Shown in pieces: positions 25,467 to 36,027 of a stretch of DNA of 64,000 bases (position 1 is its first letter; each line of letters starts with the position of its first letter). Source of the DNA: Anadara kagoshimensis (Eukaryota > Mollusca > Bivalvia > Arcoida > Arcidae); assembly GCA_021292105.1 (NCBI GenBank), contig CM037863.1, forward strand, positions 11,910,546 through 11,974,545, in the 5' to 3' direction. The position numbers and the translations under genes were made by a program. The notes beneath the pieces were generated by a model, which was not told where the DNA came from, made no database searches, and worked only from the letters and a program-made list of their open reading frames with translations.

Positions 25467-25682
25467 CAGCACGGACCTGTCGAAAGTTTAACACTGAGCT
25501 AACAAAAAAGTTGTGAAAGCTCGGCAACCGAATGACTGAGATAGGGATAGTTAGTGATCGAAAAACTGTCGAGATATAGATAACAGCTGCCAAAACAGCT
25601 GTGGAAATGTAGCTAACGAGGGGGTCGAGTTAAACGGCACTAACTCGTCATCTTGATGTTAAACTTTCGACTGGTCTGTACG
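25467..25682. mobile_element. CAGT MITE, complete 216-bp copy
   Basis: Both ends are present and inverted: CAGCACGGACCTGTCGAAAG at 25467 and CGACTGGTCTGTACG ending at 25682. TA lies outside each end (25465-25466 and 25683-25684). CAGT-like starts with TA duplication are the signature of the Tc1/mariner superfamily, so I infer a Tc1/mariner-type MITE. The last 73 bp (GTAGCTAACGAGGGGGTCG... to GGTCTGTA) align along their whole length with the satellite monomer. Confidence 0.75.
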
Positions 25683-26100
25683 TACTGAACGTGTATATAA
25701 ATTCTTACTGAACCGTTTAAATTTTGACTAGGTGTTAAATAAGAAATTATTGAACACTTTGTATTCATTTGAAATTTTACGCAAGTGTGATTATCATGAA
25801 AGAAAAATTTCACAACCCCTAACGCCTAAACATGTTTATATAATTTCAATATTTAATTCACCAAGGTGGCTTTTGTCAATTTTGAAATCATGATTAATTC
25901 TGAATAATATACCAATTTAAGATTTTTTCTTCTATCTTAATTCTTTTTTCAAGTTCTCGGTTTCAATTACTGTGTTGATGGTATACTAAACGGACAAATT
26001 AATTTGAATTTTAAGTTTTAAATTTTTTATTTAATTGGAAAATTTGAAATCTGATGTATGAAGCATGGTATTAATTTAAAACACATTTGAATTTAGACGG

Positions 26101-26172
26101 ATGGAGAGAAGAATTAATTTATTTAGATTACTGTGTGTCATTCTTATTTTCGTGGATGAAATTTTTGCCGCA
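26101..26172 (+). CDS. Exon 1: probable signal peptide
   Basis: The ATG at 26101 opens 24 codons. A short basic start (MERR) is followed by a hydrophobic core (LFRLLCVILIFV) and a small-residue end (EIFAA), a standard secretion signal. The exon stops at an excellent donor (GCA then GTAAGT, gt at 26173) in phase 0, which fits the phase-0 acceptor of the cadherin exon at 49115. Downstream is intron with no continuing frame. What I cannot show is that the two are spliced together, or where transcription starts. The 420 bp upstream (25683-26100) are AT-rich and show no clear promoter motif. Confidence 0.55.
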
Positions 26173-26426
26173 GTAAGTACAAAATTTAAAATATATTTAT
26201 CTTATTAAAATCTACATTATTGTCATATACCATTTTTGAATGTATTTTATTCAAATACTGCTTTTATATTCATTTTAAATGGTGTATAACATTATGAATT
26301 TTAGGTTATAAAATTATAATATCTTTATTTTTCCATAAATTTGATTTTGACTGAAAAGTGAAGAGCAGTAATCTACATTTGTGGTAAAATTTTGCTACAT
26401 TTGTGACCAAACTTGCTACATTTGTG

Positions 26427-26715
26427 AGGCCGCAACGGCCTAATGGATAAGACGTCAGTCTTCAAATCCAGGGTCTCTCACCGCTGTGAGTTCGAGTCTC
26501 GCTCAAATCTCATGTTCAAAAGTAAATTTTCCTTGCCGTTGGCCTTTACTGGTTCACCTGGTACCAGTATAATGGACTAGGGGAGTGGTATGCTTGTCTG
26601 CGGCGCACTGACTCTGTGAGCTAGCACGTTAAAGTCGCTCTCAGTGCGCGCTAGTACAAGGCAGACAATACAACACACTCGCACTTCACATGTATACACG
26701 AAATTGTTCATAGAT
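26427..26715 (+). mobile_element. tRNA-Arg-like SINE
   Basis: The head GGCCGCAACGGCCTAATGGA, then TAAGACGTCAGTCTTC, resembles tRNA-Arg, with the B box as GAGTTCGAGTC. The body includes GTTGGCCTTTACTGGTT and GTATGCTTGTCTGCGGCGC. A minus-strand relative lies at 60818-61087, matching across head and body. The mismatched acceptor arm and the shared body argue against a working tRNA gene. Confidence 0.75.
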
Positions 26716-26729
26716 TAATCCATAGAGAT

Positions 26730-29215
26730 TAATAATTGATGGTCCAGAACCCATAGCTAATAATATAAACCAAAATAGCTTACCATCTCCGATTTGATGG
26801 TCCAGAACCCATAGCTAATAATACAAACCAAAATAGCTTACCATCTCTGGTTTGACGGGTCAGGACCCATAGCTAATAATGTAAACCAAATAGCTTACCA
26901 TCTCCGATTTGATGTAAACCAAATAGCTTACCATCATGGTTTGACGGGCCAGTACCCATAACTAATAATATAAACCAAAAATAGCTTACCATCTCTGGTT
27001 TGACGGACCAGAACATATAGCTAATAATGTAAACCAAGTAGCTTACCATTTCCGTTTTGATGGTCCAGAACCCATAACTAATAATGTAAACCAAATAGCT
27101 TACCATCTCTGGTTTGACGGACCAGAACCCATCGCTAATAATGTAAACCAAATAGCTTACCATTTCTGGTTTGACGGACCAGAACCCATAGCTGATGATA
27201 TAAACGAAAAAAGCTTACTATCTCTGGTTTGACGGACCAGAGCCATAGCTAATAATATAAACCAAAATAGCTTACCATCTCTGGTTTTACGGACCAGAAC
27301 CCATAGCTAATAATATAAACCAAAAATACTTACCATCTCTGGTTTCACGGACCAGAACCCAAAGCTAATAATGTAAACCAAAATAGCTTACCATCTCTGG
27401 TTTGACGGACCAGAACCCATCGCTAATAATGTAAACCAAAATAGCTTACCATCTCTGGTTTGACGGACCAGAACCCATCGCTAATAATGTAAACCAAAAT
27501 AGCTTACCATCTCTGGTTTGACGGACCAGAACCCATCGCTAATAATGTAAACCAAATAGCTTACCATCTCTGGTTTGACGGACCAGAACCCATAGCTAAT
27601 AATGTAAACCAAAATAGCTTACCATCTCTGGTTTGACGGACCAGAACCCATAGCTGATGATATAAACGAAAAAAGCTTACCATCTCTGGTTTGACGGACC
27701 AGAGCCATAGCTAATAATATAAACCAAAATAGCTTACCATCTCTGGTTTTACGGACCAGAACCCATGGCTAATAATATAAACCAAATAGCTTACAATCTC
27801 TGGTTTCACGGACCAGAACCATAGCTAATAATATAAACCAAAATAGCTTACCATCTCTGGTTTGACGAACAAGAACCCATAGCTAATAATGTAAACCAAA
27901 ATAGCTTACCATCTCTGGTTTGACGGACCAGAACCCATCGCTAATAATGTAAACCAAAATAGCTTACCATCTCTGGTTTGACGGACCAGAACCCATCGCT
28001 AATAATGTAAACCAAAATAGCTTACAATCTCTGGTTTGACGGACCAGAACCCATCGCTAATAATGTAAACCAAAATAGCTTACCATCTCTGGTTTGACGG
28101 ACCAGAACCCATAGCTAATAATGTAAACCAAAATAGCTTACCATCTCTGGTTTGACGGACCAGAACCCATAGCTAATAATGTAACCAAAATAGCTTACCA
28201 TCTCTGGTTTGACGGACCAGAACCCATAGCTATAATATAAACCAAAATAGCTTACCATCTCTGGTTTGACGGACCAGAACCCATAGCTAATAATGTAAAC
28301 CAAAATAGCTAACCATCTCTGGTTTGACGGACCAGAACCCATAGCTAATAATGTAAACCAAAATAGCTTACCATCTCTGGTTTGACGGACCAGAACCCAT
28401 CGCTAATAATGTAAACCAAATAGCTTACCATCTCTGGTTTGACGGACCAGAACCCATAGCTAATAATGTAAACCAAATAGCTTACCATCTCTGGTTTGAC
28501 GGACCAGAACCCATCGCTAATAATGTAAACCAAATAGCTTACCATCTCTGGTTTGACGGACCAGAACCCATAGCTAATAATGTAAACCAAATAGCTTACC
28601 ATCTCTGGTTTGACGGACCAGAACCCATAGCTAATAATGTAAACCAAATAGCTTACCATCTCTGGTTTGACGGACCAGAACCCATAGCTAATAATGTAAA
28701 CCAAATAGCTTACCATCTCTGGTTTGACGGACCAGAACCCATAGCTAATAATGTAAACCAAATAGCTTACCATCTCTGGTTTGACGGACCAGAACCCATA
28801 GCTAATGTAAACCAAATAGCTTACCATCTCTGGTTTGACGGACCAGAACCCATCGCTAATAATGTAAACCAAATAGTTTACCATCTCTGGTTTGACGGAC
28901 TAGAACCATGGTTAATAATATAAATCAAAAAGTTTACCATCTCTGGTTTGACGGACCAGAACCCATAGCTAATAATGTAAACCAAATAGCTTCCAATCTC
29001 TGGTTTGACGGACCAGAACCCATAGCTAATAATGTAAACCAAATAGCTTACCATCTCCGGTTTGACGGACCAGAACCCATAGCTAATAATGTAAACCAAA
29101 TAGCTTACCATTTCTAGTTTGATGGACCATATCTTACCATCTCTGGTTTGATGGGCAAGAACCATAGCTCATAAATATAATGTAAACCAAATAGCTTACA
29201 ATCTCTAGTTTGATT
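26730..29215. repeat. 57-bp minisatellite, about 43 copies
   Basis: The unit contains TTTGACGGACCAGAACCCAT, AGCTAATAATGTAAACCAAA and TAGCTTACCATCTCTGG. Most units are 57 bp, and some are 58 bp through an extra A in the CCAAA(A)TAG run. Because 57 is three times nineteen, clean stretches give long minus-strand frames, such as 28345-28884 with a 19-residue repeat. The 58-bp units break every such frame. It lies in intron 1, 550 bp after exon 1. Confidence 0.95.
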
Positions 29216-29700
29216 TAAAATATTCATCTAGTCAGTCGCTATGAAATCTTCAATAAAACACAATGCACATTTCATGTGTATTACATAGCAGGAAGAATGA
29301 TCCATGTGAGTTATGTTTCTTATAAGTATTTGACCTTGATCTGACCTTGACCTTTGACCATGAACCAATTTTAAAGGAACGCTTACAAGTGCATTAGTGT
29401 TATCAACTAAAATAATCATCTTTAAATTGTTAGATCATGTGTTTAAGAAACATGAAATAACTTAAATATCAATACAATTTATTATAATTATTGTTATGTT
29501 TATCATTTTTTTTAAAATGGTTGGGGATCAAAGGTCAAGGTGAGATCAATGTCATATACTATTCAGAAACTTAACACGACCTGTCCTCTTGTCTTAATCA
29601 TTCTTCCTGCTTTGAAGCACACGTGACTGTCATTTGTCTCCGAGAACAATGATATATGGCTCCATGGCACCCCAAATTCTGATGCTTGATCACTTAAATT
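29216..29700. other. Intron sequence, nothing recognised
   Basis: AT-rich, with a GACCTTGA run (TTGACCTTGATCTGACCTTG at about 29330). I see no gene and no repeat that I can name. Confidence 0.4.
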
Positions 29701-29707
29701 GGAAGTT

Positions 29708-29885
29708 GAAGCAACGGTGACTGAGTGGTCTAAAGCGCCAGGTTACTGATAACAATGGCTCTTGGACGGATCCCACTGTGAGAATGTTTGTATATTATCT
29801 TGTCGAAGTTGGAAAGTTTTCTTTGGGTCATCCGATTTCCCCAACCATTCTCCACACTACACCACAAAACTAGGCTTTATATTAA
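29708..29885 (+). mobile_element. SINE with Leu/Ser-type tRNA head
   Basis: CGGTGACTGAGTGGTCTAAA, then GCGCCAGG, is the D-arm region of a class II tRNA (Leu/Ser). A decayed B box (GACGGATCCCACT) follows, then a body with GGAAAGTTTTCTTTGGGTCA and CACCACAAAAC. It is comparable to the heads at 32108 and 51508. Confidence 0.55.
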
Positions 29886-30309
29886 ATCCAAAAGTCTGAA
29901 GTCGACAACTAAGGAAAATGACCAATATTAGTTTCAATTTACTCACAATATTTCCTTTAAAGAATTCTAAATTACGGTGGGATTATAAATATGTTAAACC
30001 TGTGATGCTGCGATCACTAATTTGTGTTGTGCTTCATGTTTTCCTGGTTTATTTGTGGCTTAGCTCTTGTTGCTTGTATTGTTTTGTGTTACGATTCTTA
30101 TTTAATTAGTTGTTTTGTGTGTTGTTTATTGTTGACTTTGTTTGCTTTGTGTCGTTCTTCTAGGTTTGATTACTTGTTTTGTTTTCTATTGGTAATTCTT
30201 GTTTCGCTGAAAGTTTTTTTTAACTTGCTTCTTGATCAATTTCTAATTTTGTGTCTTGATTCTTGTGTCATTGGTTGCTTTGAGGTGAACTTCTTGTTAT
30301 TGTTTCATT
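29886..30309. other. Intron sequence with TTG-rich stretch
   Basis: From about 30030 the sequence is rich in TTGTTTTGT-like words and grades into the 30310 minisatellite. I see no gene. The frames at 29918-30109 and 30024-30332 come from this biased sequence. Confidence 0.4.
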
Positions 30310-31090
30310 GTTTTCCATATGTTGTTCTATAACTGCGTACTTCTCGTTTCATTGGGTTTTCATCGGTTGCTTTGTGGCGCATATTTTTTTCTATTGGTTG
30401 CTTTGTGGCTGCGTACTTCTCGTTTCATTGGGTTTTAATCGGTTGCTTTGTGGCGCATATTTTTTTCTATTGGTTGCTTTGTGACGTACATCTCGTTTCA
30501 TTGGGTTTTCATCGGTTGCTTTGTGGCGCATATTTTTTCTATTGGTTGCTTTGTGGCGTACTTCTCGTTTCATTGGGTTTTCATCGGTTGCTTTGTGGCA
30601 CATATTTTTTTCTATTGGTTGCTTTGTGGCATACTTCACGTTCCATTGGTTTTTAATTTGATTTGTCGCATTGCTTGTGTCATTGATCGCTTTATTGCGC
30701 ACTTCTTTTTATTGTTTCATTGTTTTATATGCTTTTTATTGTTTCATTGTTTCCATATGTTGTTCTATGGCTGCGTACTTCTCGTTTAATTGGGTTTTCA
30801 TCGGTTGCTTTGTGGCACATATTTTTTTCTATTGGTTGCTTTGTGGCGTACTTCTCGTTTCATTGGGTTTTCATCGGTTGCTTTGTGGCACATATTTTTT
30901 TCTATTGGTTGCTTTGTGGCGTACTTCTCGTTTCATTGGGTTTTCATCGGTTGCTTTGTGACACATATTTTTTTCTATTGGTTGCTTTGTGGCATACTTC
31001 ACGTTCCATTGGTTTTTAATTTGATTTGTCGCATTGCTTGTTTCATTGGCCGCTTTATTGCACACTTGCTTTTATTGTTTCATTGTTTTT
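30310..31090. repeat. 73-bp minisatellite with a longer repeat structure
   Basis: The unit runs GCGTACTTCTCGTTTCATTG, GGTTTTCATCGGTTGCTTTG, TGGCACATATTTTTTTCTAT, TGGTTGCTTTGTG, for example at 30846 and 30919. Groups of these units are separated by a diverged segment (TTATTGTTTCATTGTTT, then CCATATGTTGTTCTATGGCT) at about 30300, 30740 and 31070, giving a higher-order block of roughly 450 then 320 bp. The sequence is unrelated to the 73-bp satellite. Its open frames on both strands are by-products. Confidence 0.9.
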
Positions 31091-32105
31091 CATATGTTTC
31101 TTTGGTTTGTACTGCTTGTTTCGTTGTTTCTAATGGATTGTTTGATATTGAAAAAAAAATAAAAACCCAAGCATGTGTCTTTTTTGTTTTTATTCAACAG
31201 AGCGCAAACTCGAGAATACGTGTGCAAAAATCTATTTTTGGGAGGTACCAGTAACTACTTTATGTCATTATATTCAGTGTCTGTCCAAAATCGGGGATTC
31301 AATAAACTAAAGTCTTTTTCGTCCATTTTGAAATAGTTCTTAAATGGGGTTAAAACGACTATTCCTATTTTAAGCTGCGAATTTCTATATTTATTTATAT
31401 AATTATGAATTCGTGATTGGATCAAATTTGAATTTTACATAGGCTAAATCTAAAATACACAATGTTAGGTAAATTAGTAAGTATATAATATATTTACATC
31501 AAAACAAAAATATTAAAATTGTCTGACCAAATGGCCTTCGGGATAAACTTTAATAAAAGTGAAAAAAATATTTTAATATAATAAATTCAAAATACATTCA
31601 AATATTTCTTAAAATAAAACTTTTATAAGATTTTCTTCGTGCATGGCGTGGCATTTACCGTTATCGACAACCCATCATGATATATGACATTTAAATAGTC
31701 GATTATTGATAGCATGATTTTAAATGAAGATTAGTCAAAGTAAACGCGAAAACCTACCTAAACTGTCAAACCCATTTATAATAATCAATTTCTGAAAACA
31801 GAACGTTAAAAATTCTAACCTTTCACCTACACGTCACTGACGATTTCCAGATTATTAAGACTCTTTTTAAATGCGCAATTTTGTTTTGAGTCTTTAGTTA
31901 ATAGAGAATTTTAAAATGATTTTGAGATAGTCAGAGTTCAACAGTCACAAATAACACAAAACGGGATGTCTTTGCGTCAATAAACTAAATCTTAAGCGTG
32001 TGTGTGTGTGTGATCATTTTTAAAATAATTTATTCATCTATTTTATTTTTATCTTATTTTATTTATTTTATTTTTTTTTATCGTCCGTCCGTTTTACTAG
32101 AAAAC
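31091..32105. other. AT-rich intron, nothing recognised
   Basis: Contains a short GT run (about 31998-32012) and T/A-rich runs near 32030-32080. I see no gene, no exon that fits the cadherin frame and no element ends. Confidence 0.4.
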
Positions 32106-32107
32106 TG

Positions 32108-32335
32108 TTGGAGGTGAGCGCCGGTGGACAAGTGGTTTAAAGCGGGAGTTTACGGATTCAGACCGATTTTCATCGCCTAGGTTCAAATCCGGCTAGGGCA
32201 GATCCTAATATAAGAAATTGTGTCATTTAGCTTGTCTAAAATCGGTGATTTTCTCCAGATACTACGGTTTCCTTCACCAGCCCTTGAGCTGAATGCCTCG
32301 ATATCAGTAATAAAATCTAATACACAATGACCCCA
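32108..32335 (+). mobile_element. SINE with Leu/Ser-type tRNA head
   Basis: CGCCGGTGGACAAGTGGTTT, then AAAGCGGGAG, gives the D arm. GGTTCAAATCCGGCTAGGGC gives a good B box. The body then reads TTGTGTCATTTAGCTTGTCT and TTCTCCAGATACTACGGTTT, with a CTCGATATCAGTAATAAAAT end that resembles the SINE body at 51650-51735. Confidence 0.65.
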
Positions 32336-32561
32336 CTGTCATATTATAAATTTTTGAATTTTCTGAATGAAATATTAAAAAATTATAGTTGGCATATCAT
32401 ATTATAAATTTTTGAATGTTTCATTCAGCAAATTCAAAAATTCATTTGACACCACTCCACAAGTCAATATAAACCAATTTTGTAATATCTACCTAGTATA
32501 TCTTGGTAGTTTTGGTCTGGTCATTGGCTATCCATCTCCATCTCTTTTTGCTAGTAACCAC

Positions 32562-32945
32562 TGTGGTAACTCAGTTGGTAGAGCGTCCGCTCCGTAAGTG
32601 GGAGGTCGTGGGTTCGAACCCCGGCGGGTATGACCCAAGACGTAAACGTTGGTAGTGACTGTTCTTTCGACAAGCACTTGGCATTACGAAATGAAAGTCA
32701 CGGGTCTTTCGGATGGGAGCTGAAAATAAACGAGGTCCCGTGTCATGGCGGCGTAGCACGAGAAAAAATCCTGCTGTATAATGCCATCGTTGGAACGCAA
32801 AGGCAAAATTTCTGCACATTCGCCTTTAACTGGCGACGTCTCGATATAAGTATATAAGTGAAACATTCTTGACTTGGATGTTTAACACCATTACTCCAAA
32901 CAACTCAACTCAACTCAACTCAACTCAACTCAACTCAACTCAACT
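32562..32945 (+). mobile_element. tRNA-derived SINE, full length, (CAACT)n tail
   Basis: The head holds an A box (GGTAACTCAGTTGGTAGAGC) and an excellent B box (GGTTCGAACCC), so an internal Pol III promoter is present. The body includes GACTGTTCTTTCGACAAGC, GGCATTACGAAATGAAAGTC and GGCGACGTCTCGATATAAGT. It ends in nine CAACT repeats (32901-32945). This is the best reference copy for the family seen at 3092-3422, 33627-33888 and 51765-52070. Confidence 0.85.
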
Positions 32946-33530
32946 TTTTTGTTAGGTCAATGTTAAACTTTCACATGAAAGGCAAGGGGAACACACCTAT
33001 ATAGAAAGTACAAAAATGTATTTAATATTGATGTATCGGTTCATGTGAAAAAATGACTTTGAGGCGGTCTATAAATCAATTTATTTCTACATCAGTAAAA
33101 TAATCTAGCGGAAAAAAAACCCAAAGCGAAATTCTACGCACCAAAAGAAATGTTCATTCAGCATGCCAATTTCGCTTTATGAGTTTGTGGTTTTTTCGCG
33201 TTTTGAAGGCGAAAAAAGTAAAATGGCACAAATCACCCGCCATATATACCAGTAATACAATTCATCTTTCGAAATTAATATTGATGATCCATGGGCCCCA
33301 ACGTTTCTTCTTAAGTAAGTTACACAGGGTGGCGTATATCCCAGTTTGTGAAAATAATAAGTATTTTTAACAAAAATGTGATTAATAGCATAATTCACGC
33401 GATTGAAAAATTAATAAATAGTTTAACATTTCAATTCATTTTTATTTTAATATTGAACTATTGTAATCTTCGAAAAAGATAAGATAAATAATAAATCATT
33501 TGTTGTTCGATGTTTTTCTCTCTTGTTACA
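32946..33530. other. Intron sequence, nothing recognised
   Basis: One MITE-like end (TCAATGTTAAACTTTCACAT at 32956-32975) is present. The rest is AT-rich with overlapping short frames on both strands (33177-33398) that I cannot relate to any family. Confidence 0.4.
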
Positions 33531-33533
33531 ATA

Positions 33534-33989
33534 CAGACTTGTCGAAAGTTTAACACTGAGCGAATTTAAAGGGGTCGAAACCGGACAGTCGAATGGGCGA
33601 GATATTGATAACTAGTGGCCGAAAAGAGTTAGTTGAGTTAAGTTATGGTGTTTAACGTCCCAGTCAAGAATATTTTACTTATATCAAGACGTCGCCAGCT
33701 ATACACGAAGGCGCAGAAATTTTGTCTGTGCGTTGCGCTGATGGCATTATACAGCAGGGTTCTTTACCGTGCCAAGTCACCTGTGACACGGGACCTCGAT
33801 TATTTTAGTTCTCAGTCACCACCCACTTTCAAGTCTTCAGTCAGACCCGGTCGGGGTTCGAACGCACCACCTCCCAGACAGTAGAAGACGAAAAGCTGTC
33901 GACATGTAGGGAATGTAGGATCGAAATGAGATGTGTATTTAGCACTAACTCGCCAGTTTAGTGGTAAACCTTTGACAGGTCTGTACCGT
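33534..33989. mobile_element. CAGT MITE interrupted by a SINE
   Basis: The left end CAGACTTGTCGAAAGTTTAA begins after TA at 33532. The right end CCTTTGACAGGTCTGTACCG is near 33970-33989. A truncated SINE occupies 33627-33888. The MITE interior before and after (CGAGATATTGATAACTAGTG; AGCTGTCGACATGTAGGGAA) matches other copies. Confidence 0.7.
33627..33888 (-). mobile_element. 5'-truncated SINE with 7-bp TSD
   Basis: Minus-strand copy of the CAACT-tail family. Tail-like GAGTTAAG, then body GACGTCGCCAGCTATACACG (as read on +), and B box GGTTCGAAC (+ strand: GGGGTTCGAACGC). The outer half of the tRNA head is missing. CGAAAAG repeats at 33620-33626 and 33889-33895. Confidence 0.7.
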
Positions 33990-34244
33990 GTACTCGATGG
34001 TGTATATATATCGCAATTCATGAATTTAAATAGAATATGATAAAAACCCATTTTTCACGATTATGAAACACAAAATAAAATTGAAGTGTTAATTTGCAAA
34101 TTAAATCAATTTAAAAAATTTAATTTAAAAAAAGTTTCAATTAATTTTAATTTTGATATTCAATTATTTCAATTTTGCCATAAATAGGGTTTTTTGAAAT
34201 TAAAAATGCAAATTATTCAATTTAAAAATTTTAATTTAAAAATA

Positions 34245-34465
34245 CAGTACAGATCTAGAGTTGTCGAAAGTTTAACACTTAGCTAATCAATTTTCTCATG
34301 CTCACCCCCGTTCCCTTGTTAGCTATGTCACAAAAAATTTCAGCGAACTGCACTCTGTCTCTTGGAAGGTTTCCGATCACTGTCAATTCATATCTCGACC
34401 AATCGACAGAAAGCTTCGACTCCTTTTCGTTATCTCGTTGTTAAACTTTCGACAGGTCTGTACTG
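34245..34465. mobile_element. CAGT MITE, complete 221-bp copy
   Basis: CAGTACAGATC at 34245 and GACAGGTCTGTACTG ending at 34465 are inverted, with TA outside both. The left end carries a small insertion (TAGAGTT). The region between 33990 and 34244 is AT-rich and empty. Confidence 0.75.
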
Positions 34466-34888
34466 TAGTTTAACATTTCAATTAATTTTTATTTTAATAT
34501 TTAATTATTTCAGTTTCGATATATAAATAGGATTTTAAAATTTTTAAAGAAAAATGTCCCTCAATTTTTTTTCACGTGATGGTGTAAATATATCATCATT
34601 CATGAAAAGAATATGATAAATACCCTAATTCACGATATCGAAACGATAAATAAAATAGACGTTTAACAAATTAATTTAATTTAAAATTTTCAATTTCAAG
34701 GTTTATAGGATTAAGAAATTTAATTTAATTTAATTTAATTACACCTCAATGTTTTTTACAATTCAAGTTGAATGAAGACACAGAGGTGTACCGTTACACT
34801 CTCGATGGCGTATTGTCCTAATAAACTCCTAAAATATTTATGATAAATATCCTATTTATGAATACAAAAAAAGGAACTGAACGGATTA

Positions 34889-35331
34889 CAGTACAGACCT
34901 GTCGAAAGTTTAACATTAAGCTAACGAATAATCAAAAACAAATATACTAATTTATGTCCGAATCACTATCCAGAAGCAAAGTATAAACTTTGGAACTGAC
35001 AAGTCAGGTTAGACACGTGGCCTTCCACCAGGGAAGTGAGACCGAGTGCTCTGGAAGGTAAGCAACTCCTGTTTAGCTAGCTACACCCGCCACGTGTGTA
35101 GTCAAGATTGTGTGAAAAGAATATGGAACTATGGGACGTCAAATATATCCAGGACAATAAGTGGTGTTCATCTCGGCTCCTTGTTATTTATATCTAGACA
35201 GCTTTTTCGGCAGCTCCTATTTACCACTTGGCAGCTTTATTTGGCCACTAACTATCAATATCTAAGCCACACGGCAGCCGAATTTCGACTTGTCGTTAGC
35301 TCAGTGTCACCCTTTCGAAAGGTCTGTACTG
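34889..35331. mobile_element. CAGT MITE, 443 bp, carrying another repeat
   Basis: CAGTACAGACCTGTCGAAAG at 34889 and GAAAGGTCTGTACTG ending at 35331, with TA outside both. The excess length is a second dispersed repeat at about 34955-35105. The region 34466-34888 is AT-rich with nothing recognised. Confidence 0.75.
34955..35105 (-). repeat. Dispersed ~150-bp repeat
   Basis: Blocks ATCCAGAAGCAAAGTATAAA, ACTGACAAGTCAGGTTAGAC, ACCAGGGAAGTGAG and AGCTAGCTACACCCGCCACG recur in reverse orientation at about 49840-49935 (TTCCCTGGTTGAAGTTCACG) and at about 50705-50845 (GTGGCGGGTGTAGCTAGCTA). Its class is unknown. Confidence 0.6.
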
Positions 35332-35458
35332 TATTTTATTTCAGTGATTTTGATATATAAATTTTTATTAAAAATACAAAAAATCAATAGTTCTTAACTG
35401 TAAATTGTTTAAAAGAAAGAAAGAAAGAAATATTAGGTGACTGATAGCGGTTGGTACT

Positions 35459-35557
35459 GTACAGACCTGACGAAATTTTAACACTAAGCTGACAAATTAT
35501 TGCTAATTATAAACCGACATCTCAACTCAAACCCATATCGGCAACTTTTCGTCTGCT
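35459..35557. mobile_element. CAGT MITE split by the LINE (left piece)
   Basis: The left end ACAGACCTGACGAAATTTTA starts near 35460 and MITE interior continues to the LINE target at 35543-35557. MITE-like interior resumes after the LINE (CTATTTATCTCTTTTCGGTC at 45483-45503), but its right end is not recognisable. Confidence 0.6.
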
Positions 35558-35914
35558 GGAAAATGGAACAACATTCAAAAGTGCTGAGCACCTATACCAA
35601 TTTAAAAAGGCATCCTTTTTTAAATATCATCAACTGGCAAAAGACATTTTATATGCACAGACAGCAAAAGATGCAAAGTCTTTATCGAAATTTATACCGA
35701 AATCACACATATCATTAGAATGGTATAAAAAGAAGTTATTATGAAATGTATCCTGTATATAAAATATGAGCAAGTACCGGAATTCCGTAAAGCTTTATAC
35801 GATACATTAAACTGTACTTTGCCGCACGAATATTGGGGAACAGGAAAACATGATTTGGGGAAAAACCAATTTGGAAAACTGTTAATGAAAATTAGAAATG
35901 AAAAGTTTGAATGA
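35558..35914 (+). pseudogene. LINE ORF1 remnant: NADAR (YbiA-like) domain
   Basis: Frame one (from 35559) reads FKSAEHLYQFKKASFF, then a stretch with AKDAKSLSKFIPKSH and LEWYKKK. After a one-base shift near 35738 the frame continues with YEQVPEFRKALYDTL, then YWGTGKHDLGKNQFGKLLMK and IRNEKFE, ending at a stop at 35912-35914. These are the landmarks of NADAR domains: S-x-EH-x-YQ with the conserved glutamate, a W..K helix, EFR-x-AL, WG-x-G, and GKN-x-x-GKLLM. NADAR proteins are known from YbiA-type N-glycosidases and from enzymes that remove ADP-ribose from guanine in DNA. The beginning of the domain is missing because the LINE was truncated there on insertion. Reading: the domain is part of ORF1 of this LINE family. 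Alternative: a host fragment carried along. Confidence 0.75.
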
Positions 35915-35981
35915 AACAAAGTCTCGCTCCACGCACTTGTAGTATACTATAGATGTTTATATATGAAAGATGATAATAAAT

Positions 35982-36027
<46 letters not shown>

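Noticed and set aside
26427-26500. tRNA-Arg gene
   Set aside because: A minus-strand copy at 61087 shares the same non-tRNA body, which marks a SINE family.
30372-31254. Open frames on both strands with hydrophobic repeats (CFVAHIFFYWLL-like)
   Set aside because: Produced by the 73-bp minisatellite; overlapping frames exist in all phases.
32562-32632. tRNA gene
   Set aside because: Good A and B boxes, but the acceptor stem does not pair well and the same body and CAACT tail follow in other copies, so it is a SINE head.
33177-33398. Overlapping frames on both strands
   Set aside because: No recognisable domain, no splice context and AT-rich surroundings.
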